The position numbers were made by a program, and so were the translations under genes. From the NCBI RefSeq assembly GCF_022539505.1, contig NC_061510.1, positions 101,076,292 through 101,140,291 of the forward strand: a stretch of 64,000 nucleotides of DNA, written 5' to 3'. This document shows positions 48,224 through 59,579 of this stretch, piece by piece. Source of the DNA: Lolium rigidum (Eukaryota; Streptophyta; Magnoliopsida; Poales; Poaceae). The notes under the pieces were generated by a model that did no database searches, was not told the origin of the DNA, and worked only from the letters and a program-made list of their open reading frames with translations. Numbering within the stretch: position 1 is the stretch's first letter; each line of letters starts with the position of its first letter.

Positions 48224-48288
48224 GGGATTTCTATTTTCCTGCCCCTGGCTCCTTAGTTGTACTCAGTTTTCCCCAGCTCCTTAGTTTT
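48224..48288 (+). repeat. Left terminal inverted repeat of the MULE
   Basis: It pairs with 52928-52992 inverted, with about ten mismatches in 65 bp. Both contain CCTTAGTTGT, CTCAGTTTT and CCCAGCTCCTTAGTTT. Confidence 0.9.
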
Positions 48289-48971
48289 TCCTAAGTTTTC
48301 CCCAAGCCCTTGTTTGAAACCCGCAGAAGCAGCTCAGACGGCAGGATTCCCGTTTAGTTGATCGTTCTGTCACGTGTGGGGACGCGTCGTGTGGGGCCGC
48401 GTCGTGTGGGGCCGCGTCGCATGGGGCTGGTAGAAAGGGACCGCGTGGGACAGGAAGAGACCGCGTTTGGTTGCACGTGAGCAGGAGCTGGGTTCTGTCT
48501 CTCTCGGCCCCAAATTGGCATTATTAAGAGCACCTTTTTCCCCTCTTTCTCTCTGTCCTTTTCACCAAAATAGTATCAAATCTAGAGAAGCTTGCATTTC
48601 TGTATTTCTTCAATTATTTGTGCCTTTTGGCCCTCGTTGTTTGCCCAATATGGCAGCAAATCTAGTACTCCCTCTGGTCCATATGTATGTAGTTAAATCT
48701 AGAAGCAAATCTCCAGGGTAATGTACGATAAATTCACGGTCATAGTAAATCGAGAAAACAAAGACCAACAAAATATAGTAGAATAGGGATAGATAATAGG
48801 GATCCCTCCCTAGATAATAAGCTGCATACACGGCAGCCAACATAGTAACAGGTTCGAGGTTCTTCACAGCACCATCATACTAACAACATAACAACAAGGC
48901 ATCCCTAGCTAACAACAAAGGATCCCAACAACAAAATGGGAGGCAGCAGCAGCACACGTCCAGGACTCCGC

Positions 48972-50138
48972 CTACCCCATCTGGCTCTCCCTCCACTTGT
49001 TGTTGCTTCTCCCCTTGGTAGCCTTGGGCTTGAGCGGAGGCATGCGCCCGGCGGAGATCTCCACCCGCTGCATGATGCGGAGGTGCATGCCGAGCGCCAT
49101 GTGCTTGGCGCGGAAGGAGTAGACGTTCACCGTCGTGCCGACCTTGGGGAAGGTGTTGCTGATGTTCTCGGCATGCGTGACGAGGCAGTTGAAGTCCGTG
49201 GCGCCGAGTCTCCTGGTGCAGAAGGGGCACCTGTAGACACCCTTGGCGAAGTAGGAGATGTACTGGCCGACCTGCAGCCTCCGCAGCACCTGGCGAGTCT
49301 TGACGTCCTCCTCCTCGTCGTCGCTGCCGACGTCGCTGCCAGACATCTGATCCATATCAAACAGAAACTATGAGTGAATGAGTTGCAACGATGACGAACA
49401 TGCATGATAACACAGTTAGGAAAAACAGAGTCAGCCTCAGTTAGAGTGGGCATGATTATATATCTACAGGGAAGGTGTTAGCGAACCAAAGCTCATGCAC
49501 AACAGATTTGTACATAGCAATGGTTCGCTGAACCCTCCCTATAAAAATTTGTGCCAAACGATTCATCATAGGTAAAGAAACAGATTCCAGATCTGAACTT
49601 GAACACATTCCAGATTATATGCAAAATTAAACGGTTGATATCTTTTGATTAGTGCATAAAATAACTGATTGAGATCCCATGATTACTTGCATAAATTAAC
49701 TGATTGAGATCCAATTATTACTTGCATAAATTAACCGAACGGCCGAACCCCAAATCTTAAAGGAAATCAAGAAGTGATCAAAACAAAATGGAATAAAATT
49801 GGCGCAAATATTAGCCCAATACTCATCCATCTACAAATCCATCTACACCAGCAAAAATAGGGTTCAAAAAGGAATGGGGAACAAAAAAGGAAGCAAACCG
49901 TAGTTACCTCATTCCATGGGTCCTCCAGGAAGGTGTCGTAGGGGTTCGGGGGCGGGACGTACAGCACTGGCTCATAGGGGTCACATCCCGGCAGGATCTG
50001 ACAGCCACCGGCGGCAGCAGCCTCCGATGCACCGGCGGCGGCGGCGACGGCCGTTGAGGGGACGGCGTCGAAGAGGGAGGCGTTGCGCTTGGAGCCGACG
50101 GCGCCGTCTACGATGGGATTGGCATTCTCCTTGTCCAT
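48972..50138 (-). CDS. zf-XS-like small protein carried by the MULE, 2 exons, 201 aa
   Basis: Exons on the minus strand: 50138-49908 and 49346-48972. They make 606 nt, open, phase 0, GT-AG. Exon 1 codes MDKENANPIVDG, an Ala-rich part and a Pro/Tyr segment (VLYVPPPNPYDTFLEDPW). Exon 2 codes an acidic patch (SDDEEEDVKTRQ) and VYRCPFCTRRL...LVTHAE, a C-x2-C...H pattern like the zinc finger of XS-domain proteins (zf-XS), which act in small-RNA-directed silencing. The XS domain itself is not present. A TTTATAGA element lies near 50260 on the minus strand. The kept intron means capture was from genomic DNA and not from a transcript. The function is unknown. Confidence 0.75.
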
Positions 50139-50282
50139 CTCGCCGGCAGAGGAGAGGGAGAGGGAGAGGGTTTTTTTGCTTTGGAGAAGATGATGGGACG
50201 CGAGAGAGGCGTCGTTGCGTGGGCGAGTGAGAGTGACAGAGATAGTGGGAGGAGGCGTCTATAAAGGCGAGGGGTGTTTAAT

Positions 50283-50435
50283 GCGACCCGCGTCCACCGC
50301 TGCACGTCTGCACGTCTTGGACTTCTGCAATGCGACACGTGTCCACGATTGCACATCTTCGACTTCTGCACCGCGACCCGCGTTTACGCGTCAACAATTG
50401 CACGTCTTCCATTTCTGCACCGCAACACGCGTCCT
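50283..50435. repeat. Short tandem repeat upstream of the MULE gene
   Basis: GCGACCCGCGT-like units start at 50283, 50332, 50373 and 50422 (steps 49, 41, 49). Each is followed by a GCACGTCTTCGACTTCTGCA-like part. The array lies just upstream of the likely start of transcription. Confidence 0.75.
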
Positions 50436-51217
50436 CGAGTCTAACCCTGGAAATTTAGATGTACTCAGGTATAACCTCGAGTCATATACTAGCATTTTTT
50501 GTGTGCTCAGTTTTCCCCTTGAGTGCTAATACTGGCTAGTGCAATATGCTCAGTTTTACCCTCAAGTGGCTGGTCAACAGACAGGTCAACAAATGGGATT
50601 AACTAGTTAAATGAGTCATTTAATGTGCAAAAATTCCGAAAAATAGTGGCACATACTCATGGAGTCTTTACCACAAATTGCCAGTTCTCAAAACATAGAT
50701 AAGTCATAGATAAATCAAGTTTTACCACAAATTGCCACTTCTCAAAGGCCTTCTCGAATCACCTAGTAGCTATGAAGGTGCATGGTTTTCCACAATAAGC
50801 CCTTCCCAAAACAGCTTTCCCCAAAACATACTTTGTCTAAATGAGGCCACAATTCTCACACTCATGTATATTTGTATTGCAAATAGTTTGAGGTAGGCCA
50901 AGATGGGTTTCATTGTACAAAACATGCATTTTCCATTTTTTAAATCTCATATTTGAATCGCTTAGTCTGTTTATTACACAGGTGCCCTTGGTTTCTTGAT
51001 ACTACTCAGTTTTGCCCTCTCCCTCCACAAATTCTCGCAGACGTGCAACATTGCTCTGATTGGTCTAGCCCATGTCACGCGGATCGTGCCCGCCGACCGT
51101 TGATAGTATGATCTAACGCGTAGGATAACCCCCCTCTCTCTCTGTCGGCGGTTACCTTCCACTCTCTAAGTATGCTAAAGGGCGGTTTTCTATATTCATT
51201 TTCACGCGCTAAAAATT

Positions 51218-51548
51218 ATAAACTCTTTTAGGCATTACTTTTCACGCAAAAAATGATAAACCATCACCGATTTGTTGTAGCCATTAATTTTCACGAAAAA
51301 ATAATAAACCATCACCGATTTGTTGTAGCCATTAATTTTTACGCAAAAAATGATAAACCATCACCGATTTGTTGTAGCCATTAATTTTCACGCAAAAAAT
51401 GATAAACCATCACCGATTTGTTGTAGCCATTAATTTTCACGCAAAAAATGATAAACCATCACCGATTTGTTGTAGCCATTAGTTTTCACGAAAAAAGTGA
51501 TAAACCATCACCGATTTGTTGTATCCATTACTTTTCACGCAAAAAATT
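51218..51548. repeat. 49-bp minisatellite in the MULE, six copies
   Basis: CCGATTTGTTGTAGCC starts at 51267, 51315, 51364, 51413, 51462 and 51511, a period of 49 bp (once 48). The units are joined by ATTTTCACGCAAAAAATGATAAACCAT with few changes. There is no spacer diversity, so this is not a CRISPR. Confidence 0.93.
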
Positions 51549-51550
51549 CT

Positions 51551-52030
51551 ACCTATCTTTGTATAGAAGATCGTCTGTATGATTTTTGAGGTCATTTAGA
51601 GAAGGAGAAAAAAATCCATTTTGAGAAGGTCGAAAAAACCTAACTTGTTACAAAAGCTGGTTTCAGTGAGACCTAACCAAATTTGGCATACATGATGCCA
51701 TATCTATAACAACAAGGAATATCTAAAAGGGAAAGTTTCACAAAATTTGAAATTTAGGGCGAAAATGATGCCATACACTATGCCATAACTTGTTACAAAA
51801 TCTGAAATTCAATTGGGGATTATAAAGGGAAATAAAAAGTTCGAAAAATGTAAAAACGAAACAATCTATCTATCTATGTATAGAAGATCAGCTGTATGAA
51901 ATTTGAGGTCATTTAGAGAATGTAGAAAAAATCACCTTGATAGAAAAGCTGGTTTTTTCGAACATCTCCAGATGACCCCAAATTTGCCATACATGATGCC
52001 ATACGTGTAACAACAAGGAACCCTATCTAA
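51551..52030. repeat. Direct duplication of about 160 bp in the MULE
   Basis: 51556-51725 and about 51866-52025 share GTATAGAAGATC, TTTGAGGTCATTTAGAGAA, AAAAGCTGGTTT and CATACATGATGCCATA in the same order. 52026-52927 shows no gene that I can support. Confidence 0.7.
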
Positions 52031-52927
52031 AAAGTGTCAAAACAGTTTACCCAACCGTATAGCTCTATCAAAAAGAACCTCACCATGGCGCTAGTATAAT
52101 TTTGGGCTTAGTTACAAGGGTCCCTAGTTACAAACTTTCGTTACCTAACCTTCAACACGAAACTTGTTTCAAATCACTTTTGGCGTACAAGAAACAAATC
52201 CCACCTTGATTCGAGCACCACAGCCTCCAAACGATGCCGATGCCGATATCGGCATGGTCAGAACGACTATGCTCGCCGCCACTGCTAGGTCACCATCGGG
52301 ATGCACCGTCAATCCCGTCCCCTCATTCGATCACTGACACACCAGAGATACCGCCGAGGCCAATGCCGAACGTACATGCCGATGCCAATGCCGAACATGC
52401 ATGCACGCCGCCGTGGGCACGGCCACGCCGCCCCGCTATCGCTGGACGCCACGGACCACCGCGAGGTCTTTCCCTTCGCCACCACACTCTTCTAGCACCC
52501 ATCTATACACGCCGAGAAAGGAGAGACACTAGTTTTCTCTACATTGCTCGCGTTCGTGTCGGACACGGTCAGTCAAAGTTTTGAGGTAGTCGTCGATGTC
52601 GTCGACCATTTCTTCTCTTCTTTGCATGGTTAAACGCGTCTAGTTCATATCTATCTAATGCGTCTGGTCTCGCCTCATGCAGTTCTTTGTGGACGTCGAT
52701 CTCATCTCGGCACCCCACAGGCCACCTCCTCCGTGCCATTGAAGCTGTAGAGCTCCGTTTAAAAATCTATTCCTACTCGTGTATTGCCCATTGTATCAGC
52801 GCCATGGCCCACTTGTCATTCGATATACCGAAGCCCCACTCGTGCGTGTTTTGGTCAGGGATACAGCGATGCTTACGGTCAAACAAAGATGGATGGTCTG
52901 ACGTGTCTTTGCGGGCTCTACGTGGTC

Positions 52928-52992
52928 CAAACTAAGGAGCTGGGAAAAACTGAGCACAACTAAGGACCCGAGGGCACGAAAATAGAAATCCC
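52928..52992 (-). repeat. Right terminal inverted repeat of the MULE
   Basis: This is the inverted partner of 48224-48288, followed by TTTCTTTTA. Confidence 0.9.
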
Positions 52993-53001
52993 TTTCTTTT
53001 A

Positions 53002-55402
53002 ACTTTGTTGGCTTCCTCATTGTGACGATAGCTTGAATTTTTTCTGGATTAGCCTCAATTCCTCTTGCTGAGACTAAGAACCCAAGAAGTTCTCCTGCAG
53101 GGACGCCGAAAGAACACTTCGTCGGGTTCAGTTTGAGGCAAAACTTGTCAAGGTTGTCGAAAGTTTCCTTCAGATCCTCGATCAAAGTTGTCCCCTTTTT
53201 TGATGTTATGACGACATCGTCAATGTATACTTGTACGTTTTTCCCAATCTGTGTTGCTAAGCACTTCTGCATCATCCGCTGATACGTTGCTCCCGCGTTT
53301 TTCAGACCAAAAGGCATTGTTTTGTAGCAAAATACCCCATAAGGTGTTTTGAACGCTGTCTTGACTTCATCATCTTCTTTTAATCTGATCTGGTTATAAC
53401 CAGAATATGCATCTAGGAAGGAAAGACGTTCACATCCTGCCGTGGAGTCAATTATTTGATCGATCCTTGGGAGGGGAAAGTGATCCTTTGGACAGTGTTT
53501 ATTGAGACACGTAAAGTCGACACACATGCGAAGGACTTTCGTGTTTTTCTTCGGGACCAGAACTAGGTTAGCTACCCACGTGGCCTCTGTATGTAGCTCT
53601 TTGATGAAACCAGCCTCTCTAAGTCGATCTATCTTTGACAGCATGGCTTTGCGGTTTGGTTTCGAAAAACGCCGCAAACGTTGTTTGATTGGTCTCGCTA
53701 ATGGATCCAAGTTTAGGTGGTGCTCGGCAAGTTCCCTGGGTACTCCTGGTATGTCAGCTGGACACCATGCGAATATTTTCCAGTGCTCACGGAGGAACTC
53801 GACGAGCGCGCTTTCCTATGCGAGGTCCATGTCTGTTGCGGTGGACGTCGTTTTCTTTGGATCTGTCGGGTGAATCTGCACCTCCTTGGAATCTTTCGTA
53901 GTGTTAAAGGTTGGATCCCTGAGAGGCCTTCCTACATCTGGCAATACATCATAATCAGTTGTGAGCCTTGACGCCATATATTCTGCTTGCATCCCGAAAG
54001 TTTCTGAAAGTCGATGAAAATCCTTGTCGCATTTATCAGCTAACGCGAAACTTCCTTTGACTGTGATTGGTCCCTTAGGTCCTGGCAACCTCCATAATAA
54101 GTACGTGTAGTGTGGTACCGCCATAAACCTGGCATATGCTGGTCGTCCCAACAAAGTGTGATATTGCAACGGGAAATCCACGACTTCAAACTCCAGCCTT
54201 TCGATCCTGTAGTTTTCTCGGGTCCCAAACTGAACTTCGAGATTGATTCTCCCCAACGGATAACTTGGCTTCTCTGGCGTGATTCCATGGAAACGTGTGT
54301 CCGTTGGTTTTAGATTTTCCAGAGATATATTCATCTTCCTTAGTGTATCTGCATACATAAGGTTTAGACTGCTGCCTCCATCTATGAATACTCGAGATAC
54401 GTCGAATCCTGCTATCACTGCTGGTAAGATAAGTGCTGACTGCCCTGGTCGAGGAACTTGCTGCGGGTGATCCGCAATTGTGAAGCCAATGTCCTGTCCC
54501 GACCAATTTAGGTACTCAATCGTTGGTGGAGGCATCTTCTCCACCATGAACACTTGTCGTGAGATTACTTTCTGAGCTCTATTAGACGGCCTAGCTTTCT
54601 GAATCATCGAGACCGCGCCGTTGGAGTTAGGATCAACATATGGAGGTGGGTGTGGTGCTGCCGCGATTCTGAGCTGGTGCCGATTTTCGTCTGTAATTGC
54701 GGGAGGAGGTGGCAGGTGGATCTCACTCCTGGGCCCTTGGGGGTTTCTATTTGTTGCTTGAGCATTGGCTAGCCCTGCAACCCTCAACATTGCTTGAAAA
54801 TTTCGATAGTCCTTCTGCAGATGTCCTGACTGCCTCTTCCCATTATTGTCGAGATAGAAATGCATCTGACATGGCCCGTTCATCATATCCTCGGGTGTTA
54901 CAAAGGGTCTCTGAAACCTTGGTCCACTATTTTGCCTGTTATTCCGAGAATCATCTCTATTGTCGCCTCGCTGCTTGCTACTCCTTTGATAATCATCTCG
55001 ACTATTTCCCCCAGTATTTCCTCGGAAACCAGACGATATTTGGCCAGGAGCGTCATAACTCGAAAACTGGCAAGAAAATCGTCGTCTATTTTGGAAGTTT
55101 AGACTAAGGTCCTCCTCTGGTGACCTATGTCGTTTATTGTGGACAGCATCTTCTCCATCCGCCCATCTGTTTGCTATCTCCATTAATGTTGACACTGTCC
55201 TTGGGTTTGTTCTCCCCAAGTCCTCGACAAAATCTCCTCGTCGGATTCCTGCCACGAACGCATCTATTGCTCTCTCGTCAGATATGTTTTCTGCCGAGTT
55301 TTTGATAATGTTCCACCTATGGATGTATTTCCTCATTGACTCATCATGCTTTTGTCGACATGATCTCAACTCTTCTAATGATGTAGGTTTCTTGCAGGTG
55401 GA
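53002..55402 (-). pseudogene. Tat-lineage gag end, protease and reverse transcriptase
   Basis: 55369-53816 codes late gag (RGDNRDDSRNN region) and the protease (FIDGGSSLNLMY, TLLGRPAY). A TAG at 53816 separates it, in frame, from RT. RT has VLRMCVDFTCLNKHCPKDHF, LDAYSGYNQI, MPFGLKNAGATYQR and the active site YIDD. RT stops at the MULE duplication 52993-53001 and goes on at 48214. The nonsense codons show that the copy is inactive. Confidence 0.92.
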
Positions 55403-56997
55403 TCAAAAATTCTTGACGAACACATCCTCAAAACTATCCCAGCTATCGATGGAACCTGGAGGAAGCTTCTTGATCCAAGATCTTGCAGCTCCACTTAGGT
55501 GTACTTGAATGCTCTGCATGGCTGTTGCTCTGGTTCCGCCTATCAGTTTCACCGTCTCGAGATAATCGACTAGCCAATCCTCGGGATCTTGCAGGCCATC
55601 GAATTTTTTGAAATTATCGGGTAACTTAAATCCTGAAGGAACTCGAGTTTTCCGGACCCTTCTTGTAAAGCATGGTAGCCCACACATATCTTCGTCATCT
55701 ATCTCTGGGAATGCTGATGTTCTCTTCTATTTTGTCGTGCTCTGTCCACCCGTGCTTGTGCCGCTGTGTCTCTTGCTCCACTTGTTCTTTCGGGACCTGG
55801 TGCTGCTGCAGTGGGTCGTGGACTATTTTGCCTTGCTGACCCTTCGGGAGGTGTAGCTGCAAATGCTGCTCCCATGGCTCCACACCCTGCCATGGCCATG
55901 TTATACAACGCTTCTCTTGGATCTCCGGGAGGTGGCCTGGATGCTAGGATGAAAGCTTGCTTTGCCATATACCCCGCTTCCGGTGTTTTGGGAATAATAT
56001 TCCCCCTCGTGTCGATTGACATGAAAGACATGTCAAGGTTTTGAACTAAGTTTTCTCTCTCTGCTTAAGGTATATTTTGCAGGCGAGATCTTGCTCTCCT
56101 TCGAGCTTCTCTATGACTATCTCCCGAAGTTCCTGAATGTCGGCTTAGCTCTGCCTTTCGCCTGCTTGACGCGGAGGCTGCTTCCTGCCTCCTGTCCAAC
56201 TCGATTTTCTGTTTCTCGAGTTCCCTCCTGGTACGTGCAAGCCTATACTGATACGCTTGTAACTCCTCAGGTGTTGCCGTAATGGTCATTGGTTCTGTAC
56301 CATCAATGGCTCTTGCGACTCGATCCAACACTGCCTGCGGAAATCGCACCATCTCTCGTGTTCCTGGTCCGATATATTTTGTTCCCAAACCTCGCGTGAG
56401 ATCTACGGGATCGACATACGGATTTCCCGCATCGTCGAAAGCCTCTGACGTCGCCGGTTCTGGCCGGCTTGGTTCTCCAATTGCGTAGATCTGATGATAT
56501 TTTGAATTCTGAACTTTGTCGGGTTTGGTGACACCATCATGGAGATTGGTGAAGACCTTTCCAACAGTGATGGATCTGTCGATGAAGTTGAAGCTGTCGA
56601 TGTCGCTCGAGTCATCGCTTATATAGGAGTTCGCGGATGACTCGAAAGACATGTCGCTGAAGATCTTGGCTAGTTTTTCACTTGCCATGGTGCTGATGAA
56701 GCGTGGCGACGAAGTTTCCTCGTCGTCTGACTCGATTGATGATGCTGAACTCGAAAAATCGGGATCGACCGCTGATAATCCCGACGAGATCAGAATTTCG
56801 AGACGATACGCTCCTTCTTTCTCGACGCGGAAGTGGAACTTCCCGAACGTCATCTCCATAGGCTCCTCCAGATACGCATATGCATCCAAACGGGAGGGCG
56901 GGTGAGGAACAAAATCAACTAGACCAGTTTCGATCTGTTTACCTCTGTCCATTGCGTTGCTTCCAGTTGATGAAGATGACGATCTTGAACGTGCCAT
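55403..56997 (-). pseudogene. Tat-lineage gag, N-terminal parts
   Basis: It starts at the ATG at 56997 (MARSRSSSSSTGSN). Stops occur at 56065 and 55699 and a frame change before 55687. The gag domain lies at 55403-55687 with FKLPDNFKKFDGLQDPEDWL and HLSGAARSWIKKLPP. A stop at 55403 parts it from the next block. It would form the particle shell. Confidence 0.9.
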
Positions 56998-57024
56998 CGA
57001 GATCAGATCCTTGACACCTCTAAT

Positions 57025-57043
57025 TCCCACAGATGGCGCCAAT
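57025..57043 (-). other. Primer-binding site of the Tat-lineage element
   Basis: The minus strand reads ATTGGCGCCATCTGTGGG right after the LTR. The TGGCGCC start fits primer sites of plant Gypsy elements. I do not assign the tRNA. Confidence 0.65.
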
Positions 57044-57430
57044 TGACAAGGGATTAACTTATCAATGCCTACAGATTGTAGACTAGGGTTTTAGTCAGAA
57101 GTAGAGGGCAAGTAGATCTCGAAGGTTTCAGCCGAAAAGTACTCGACGACGTAAAAACTAGGGTTGCGTAGAACAATGAATCGATCCTCTCTTTGTCCCT
57201 CGACTCCCCCTTATATAGGAGGAGGAGCCGAGGGATTCACAATACACAAGTTACAGAGTCCGGGAGGGTTTCCAAACCGTCCCGCAAGATTACAAGTCTA
57301 TATTTCCTAATACAACTCTAGCTTTCCTTAACACTATCTTGGGCTTCCGAACTTTATATTCTTCGAGTCGTGGGCCTTCAATAAACCCCGGGTACCATCT
57401 TTGGCAGGCCCATTGGGGATGCCTATGTCA
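57044..57430 (-). repeat. 5' LTR of the Tat-lineage element
   Basis: It is 387 bp and pairs with 24612-24998. It has the same TATATAA box on the minus strand at 57211-57217. Confidence 0.93.
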
Positions 57431-57540
57431 CCATACAACCGGATGACCAATTTTGCAAACCTACGGACGGACTCCGTGGTTGTATCTTGTCCAATGCGAA
57501 GATACTCGTCAGTGTAGTCCGCGGGTATGCCATAGGCGAG
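57431..57540 (-). pseudogene. PIF/Harbinger transposase, middle piece
   Basis: It codes YGIPADYTDEYLRIG and ESVRRFAKLVIRLYG, the helix-rich region before the first catalytic Asp in PIF transposases. It is bounded by CCATA (Tat insertion) on the left and GCGAG (solo LTR) on the right. The frame fits both neighbours once one copy of each duplication is left out. Confidence 0.9.
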
Positions 57541-59087
57541 TGATAACCCACAAGTATAGGGGATCACAACAGTCTTCGAGGGAAGTAAAACCCAAATTTA
57601 TTGATTCGACACAAGGGGAGACAAAGAATACTTATAAGCCTTAACAACTGAGTTGTCAATTCAGCTGCACCTGGAAAAGCACTAGTAACAGGGGTGATGT
57701 GAAAGCAACGAGTAATATGAGAGCAATAGTAACGATAACACATCAGCGATAGCAGGTAACACAGAGGCAATGGCACTAGAAAATAGTTGATACTACTTCT
57801 AATGGCATATAGGACCGAGTGAGTATTTGATGATGAAAGATGGACCGGGGTTCCCAGCTATCTACACTAGTGGTAACTCTCCAATAACAAGTGACAAGTG
57901 TTGGGTGAACAAATTACAGTTGGGCAATTGATAGGATTGAAATAGCATTAAGACAGAACATCAAGTTTACTAATCATGTAGGCATGTTTTCCATATATAG
58001 TCATACGTGCTCGCAATGAGAAACTTGCATAACATCTTTTGTCCTACCAGCCGGTGGCAGCCGGGCCTCAAGGGAATCTACTGGTAATTAAGGTACTCCT
58101 TTTAAAAGAGCACCGGAGCAAAGCATTAACACTTGGTGAAAAAATGTGATCCTCATATCTAAGCCTTCCCTTCCAGTTATCCCGATTGCTTGTCACTCCG
58201 GGGCCTCGGGTTCCGGACATAGACATGTGCAAACAACTTGTAGATACAATCTAAGCAATAATTATAGAGCTTAAATCTAAGATCATGCCACTCGTGCACT
58301 AGTGACAAGCATTAAACACAACAAGATTGCAGCAACAATAACTTCACAAACTTTATAGATAGACTGATCATAATGTAACAATTCATCGGATCCCAACAAA
58401 CACAACACCGATTACATCAGATGGATCTCAATCATGTAAGGCAGCTCATGAGATCATTTTATTGAAGTACATGGGAGAGAGAGAGTACCAACTAGCTACT
58501 GCTAGAACCCGTAGTCCATGGGGGAACTACTCACGGAGCATGATGGAGGCGGTGGCGTCGATGGAGAAGGCTCCGGGGGTCGATCCCCGTCCCGGCAGGG
58601 TGCCGAAACAGGAACTTCTGACCCCCGAAACTAGGTTTCGCGATGGCGGCGGTGTTTCCGGAGTCTTTCTGGAGTATGATCGATTGATTTAGGGTTTTCG
58701 CGTCGCGAGGGAATATATAGGCGAAAGGGCGGCGCGAGGGGGTGCCCGGGGGGCCCACCCCATATGGCGGTGCGCCCCCCTCCTTGGCCGCGCCCCCCTA
58801 TGGTCTGGAGGCCGTGGGCCTCCCCCTGGCTTGCCCTTCTGGCTCCGTGTGTCCCTCGGAGAAATAGGAGGTTTGGCTTTTGTTTCGTCGAATTCCGAGA
58901 ATATTCCCCGAACAGCTTTTCTGGAACCAAAAACAGCAGAAAACAGGAACTGGCACCTCGGCATCTTGTTAATAGGTTAGTCCCGGAAAATGCATAAAAA
59001 CATTATAAAGTGTGAGCAAAACATGTAGGTATTGTCATAAAACTAGCATGGAACATCAGAAATTATAGATACGTTGGAGACGTATCA
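57541..59087 (-). repeat. Solo LTR (1547 bp), related to the Athila-like LTRs
   Basis: It reads TGATAACCCACAAG to GGAGACGTATCA. GCGAG flanks both sides (57536-57540 and 59088-59092). No internal region exists, so this is a solo LTR made by LTR-LTR recombination. On the minus strand it starts TGATACGTCTCCAACG, like the LTRs at 26173 and 39579, but differs widely inside. Confidence 0.92.
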
Positions 59088-59512
59088 GCGAGCACCCGCA
59101 TTGCCGCCGATATCTTTTGGTACCCACTAAACCCCATGATACCGGCGGCGGATCTACGACGCTTGAAATAGTCTGAGGCGACCACACAATCATTGACAAT
59201 CTTCACGAACAAACTACGGCGCATTCGGTACCTTCTCCGGAAGAGGCGTGGTGGGTATGTCGGTACCTCCGCGAAGTAGTCGTGCATCAATTGCTCGTGG
59301 CCGAGAGCGCGGTTCAGGTAGATGGTGACTCGTCCCATCTTCGTCCCTCTCCTCTGATCCATCAGCTTCTTGCGGTCTTCAAACTCTTGCACGTCGATGA
59401 GGAGGCTCACCATCTCGACATCGTCATCTTGAAGCAACTCCTCAATATCCGAATCATCCGACGATGACCAACCGGAATCATCGGACAACGACGCCGTATC
59501 GTCGGTGTCCAT
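59088..59512 (-). pseudogene. PIF/Harbinger transposase, N-terminal piece
   Basis: It starts at the ATG at 59512 with an acidic Ser/Asp-rich leader, then LFRRRYRMRRSLFVKIV and YQKISAAMRVLA, a typical PIF N-terminal half. It is cut by the solo LTR at 59088. The three pieces (59512-59088, 57535-57431, 24606-23805) add to 1332 nt, exactly 444 codons, with no stop inside. Confidence 0.9.
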
Positions 59513-59579
59513 CTACATAATACAACAAAAACTAATATATGAGTTTCCAACAATGAAGCTAAAAGAAAAATTAGCAAAA

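Larger units (their letters stand above)
48224..52992. mobile_element. Pack-MULE-like Mutator element (4769 bp) in the Tat pol gene
   Basis: Inverted ends of about 65 bp begin GGGATTTCTATTTTC. The 9-bp duplication TTTCTTTTA lies at 48215-48223 and 52993-53001. Taking out the element and one duplication restores the pol frame between RT and RNase H, so the insertion is exact. No MURA transposase is visible. It holds a two-exon gene at 48972-50138 and several tandem repeats. Confidence 0.93.
24612..57430 (-). mobile_element. Tat-lineage Ty3-gypsy LTR retrotransposon with nested insertions
   Basis: Two 387-bp LTRs (24612-24998 and 57044-57430) begin TGACAAGGG and end CTATGTCA. CCATA flanks both sides (24607-24611 and 57431-57435). 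Minus-strand order is gag, protease, RT, RNase H, second RNase H, integrase. The second (archaeal-type) RNase H marks the Tat lineage. After taking out an Athila-like element and a MULE with their duplications, about 13 kb remains. It carries a spliced gene on the opposite strand between integrase and 3' LTR. The LTRs differ at about 9 of 387 positions by eye. Confidence 0.94.

Noticed and set aside
50455..51020. A further small element nested in the MULE, suggested by CTCAGTTTT-like motifs at 50505, 50551 and 51005
   Set aside because: The motifs resemble the MULE's own ends, but I found no inverted pair with a duplication that defines an insertion.
51267..51540. CRISPR-like array
   Set aside because: The units abut as a 49-bp tandem repeat with no unique spacers, in a plant transposon.
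52234..52584. A 116-aa plus-strand frame in the MULE, rich in Pro, His and Arg
   Set aside because: It has no similarity that I recognise and no exon signals. Repeated CGATGCC bases explain the composition.
24612..57430. Reading the whole block as one very long retrotransposon without nesting
   Set aside because: Internal LTR pairs, each with its own 5-bp duplication, and the MULE with a 9-bp duplication show separate insertions.
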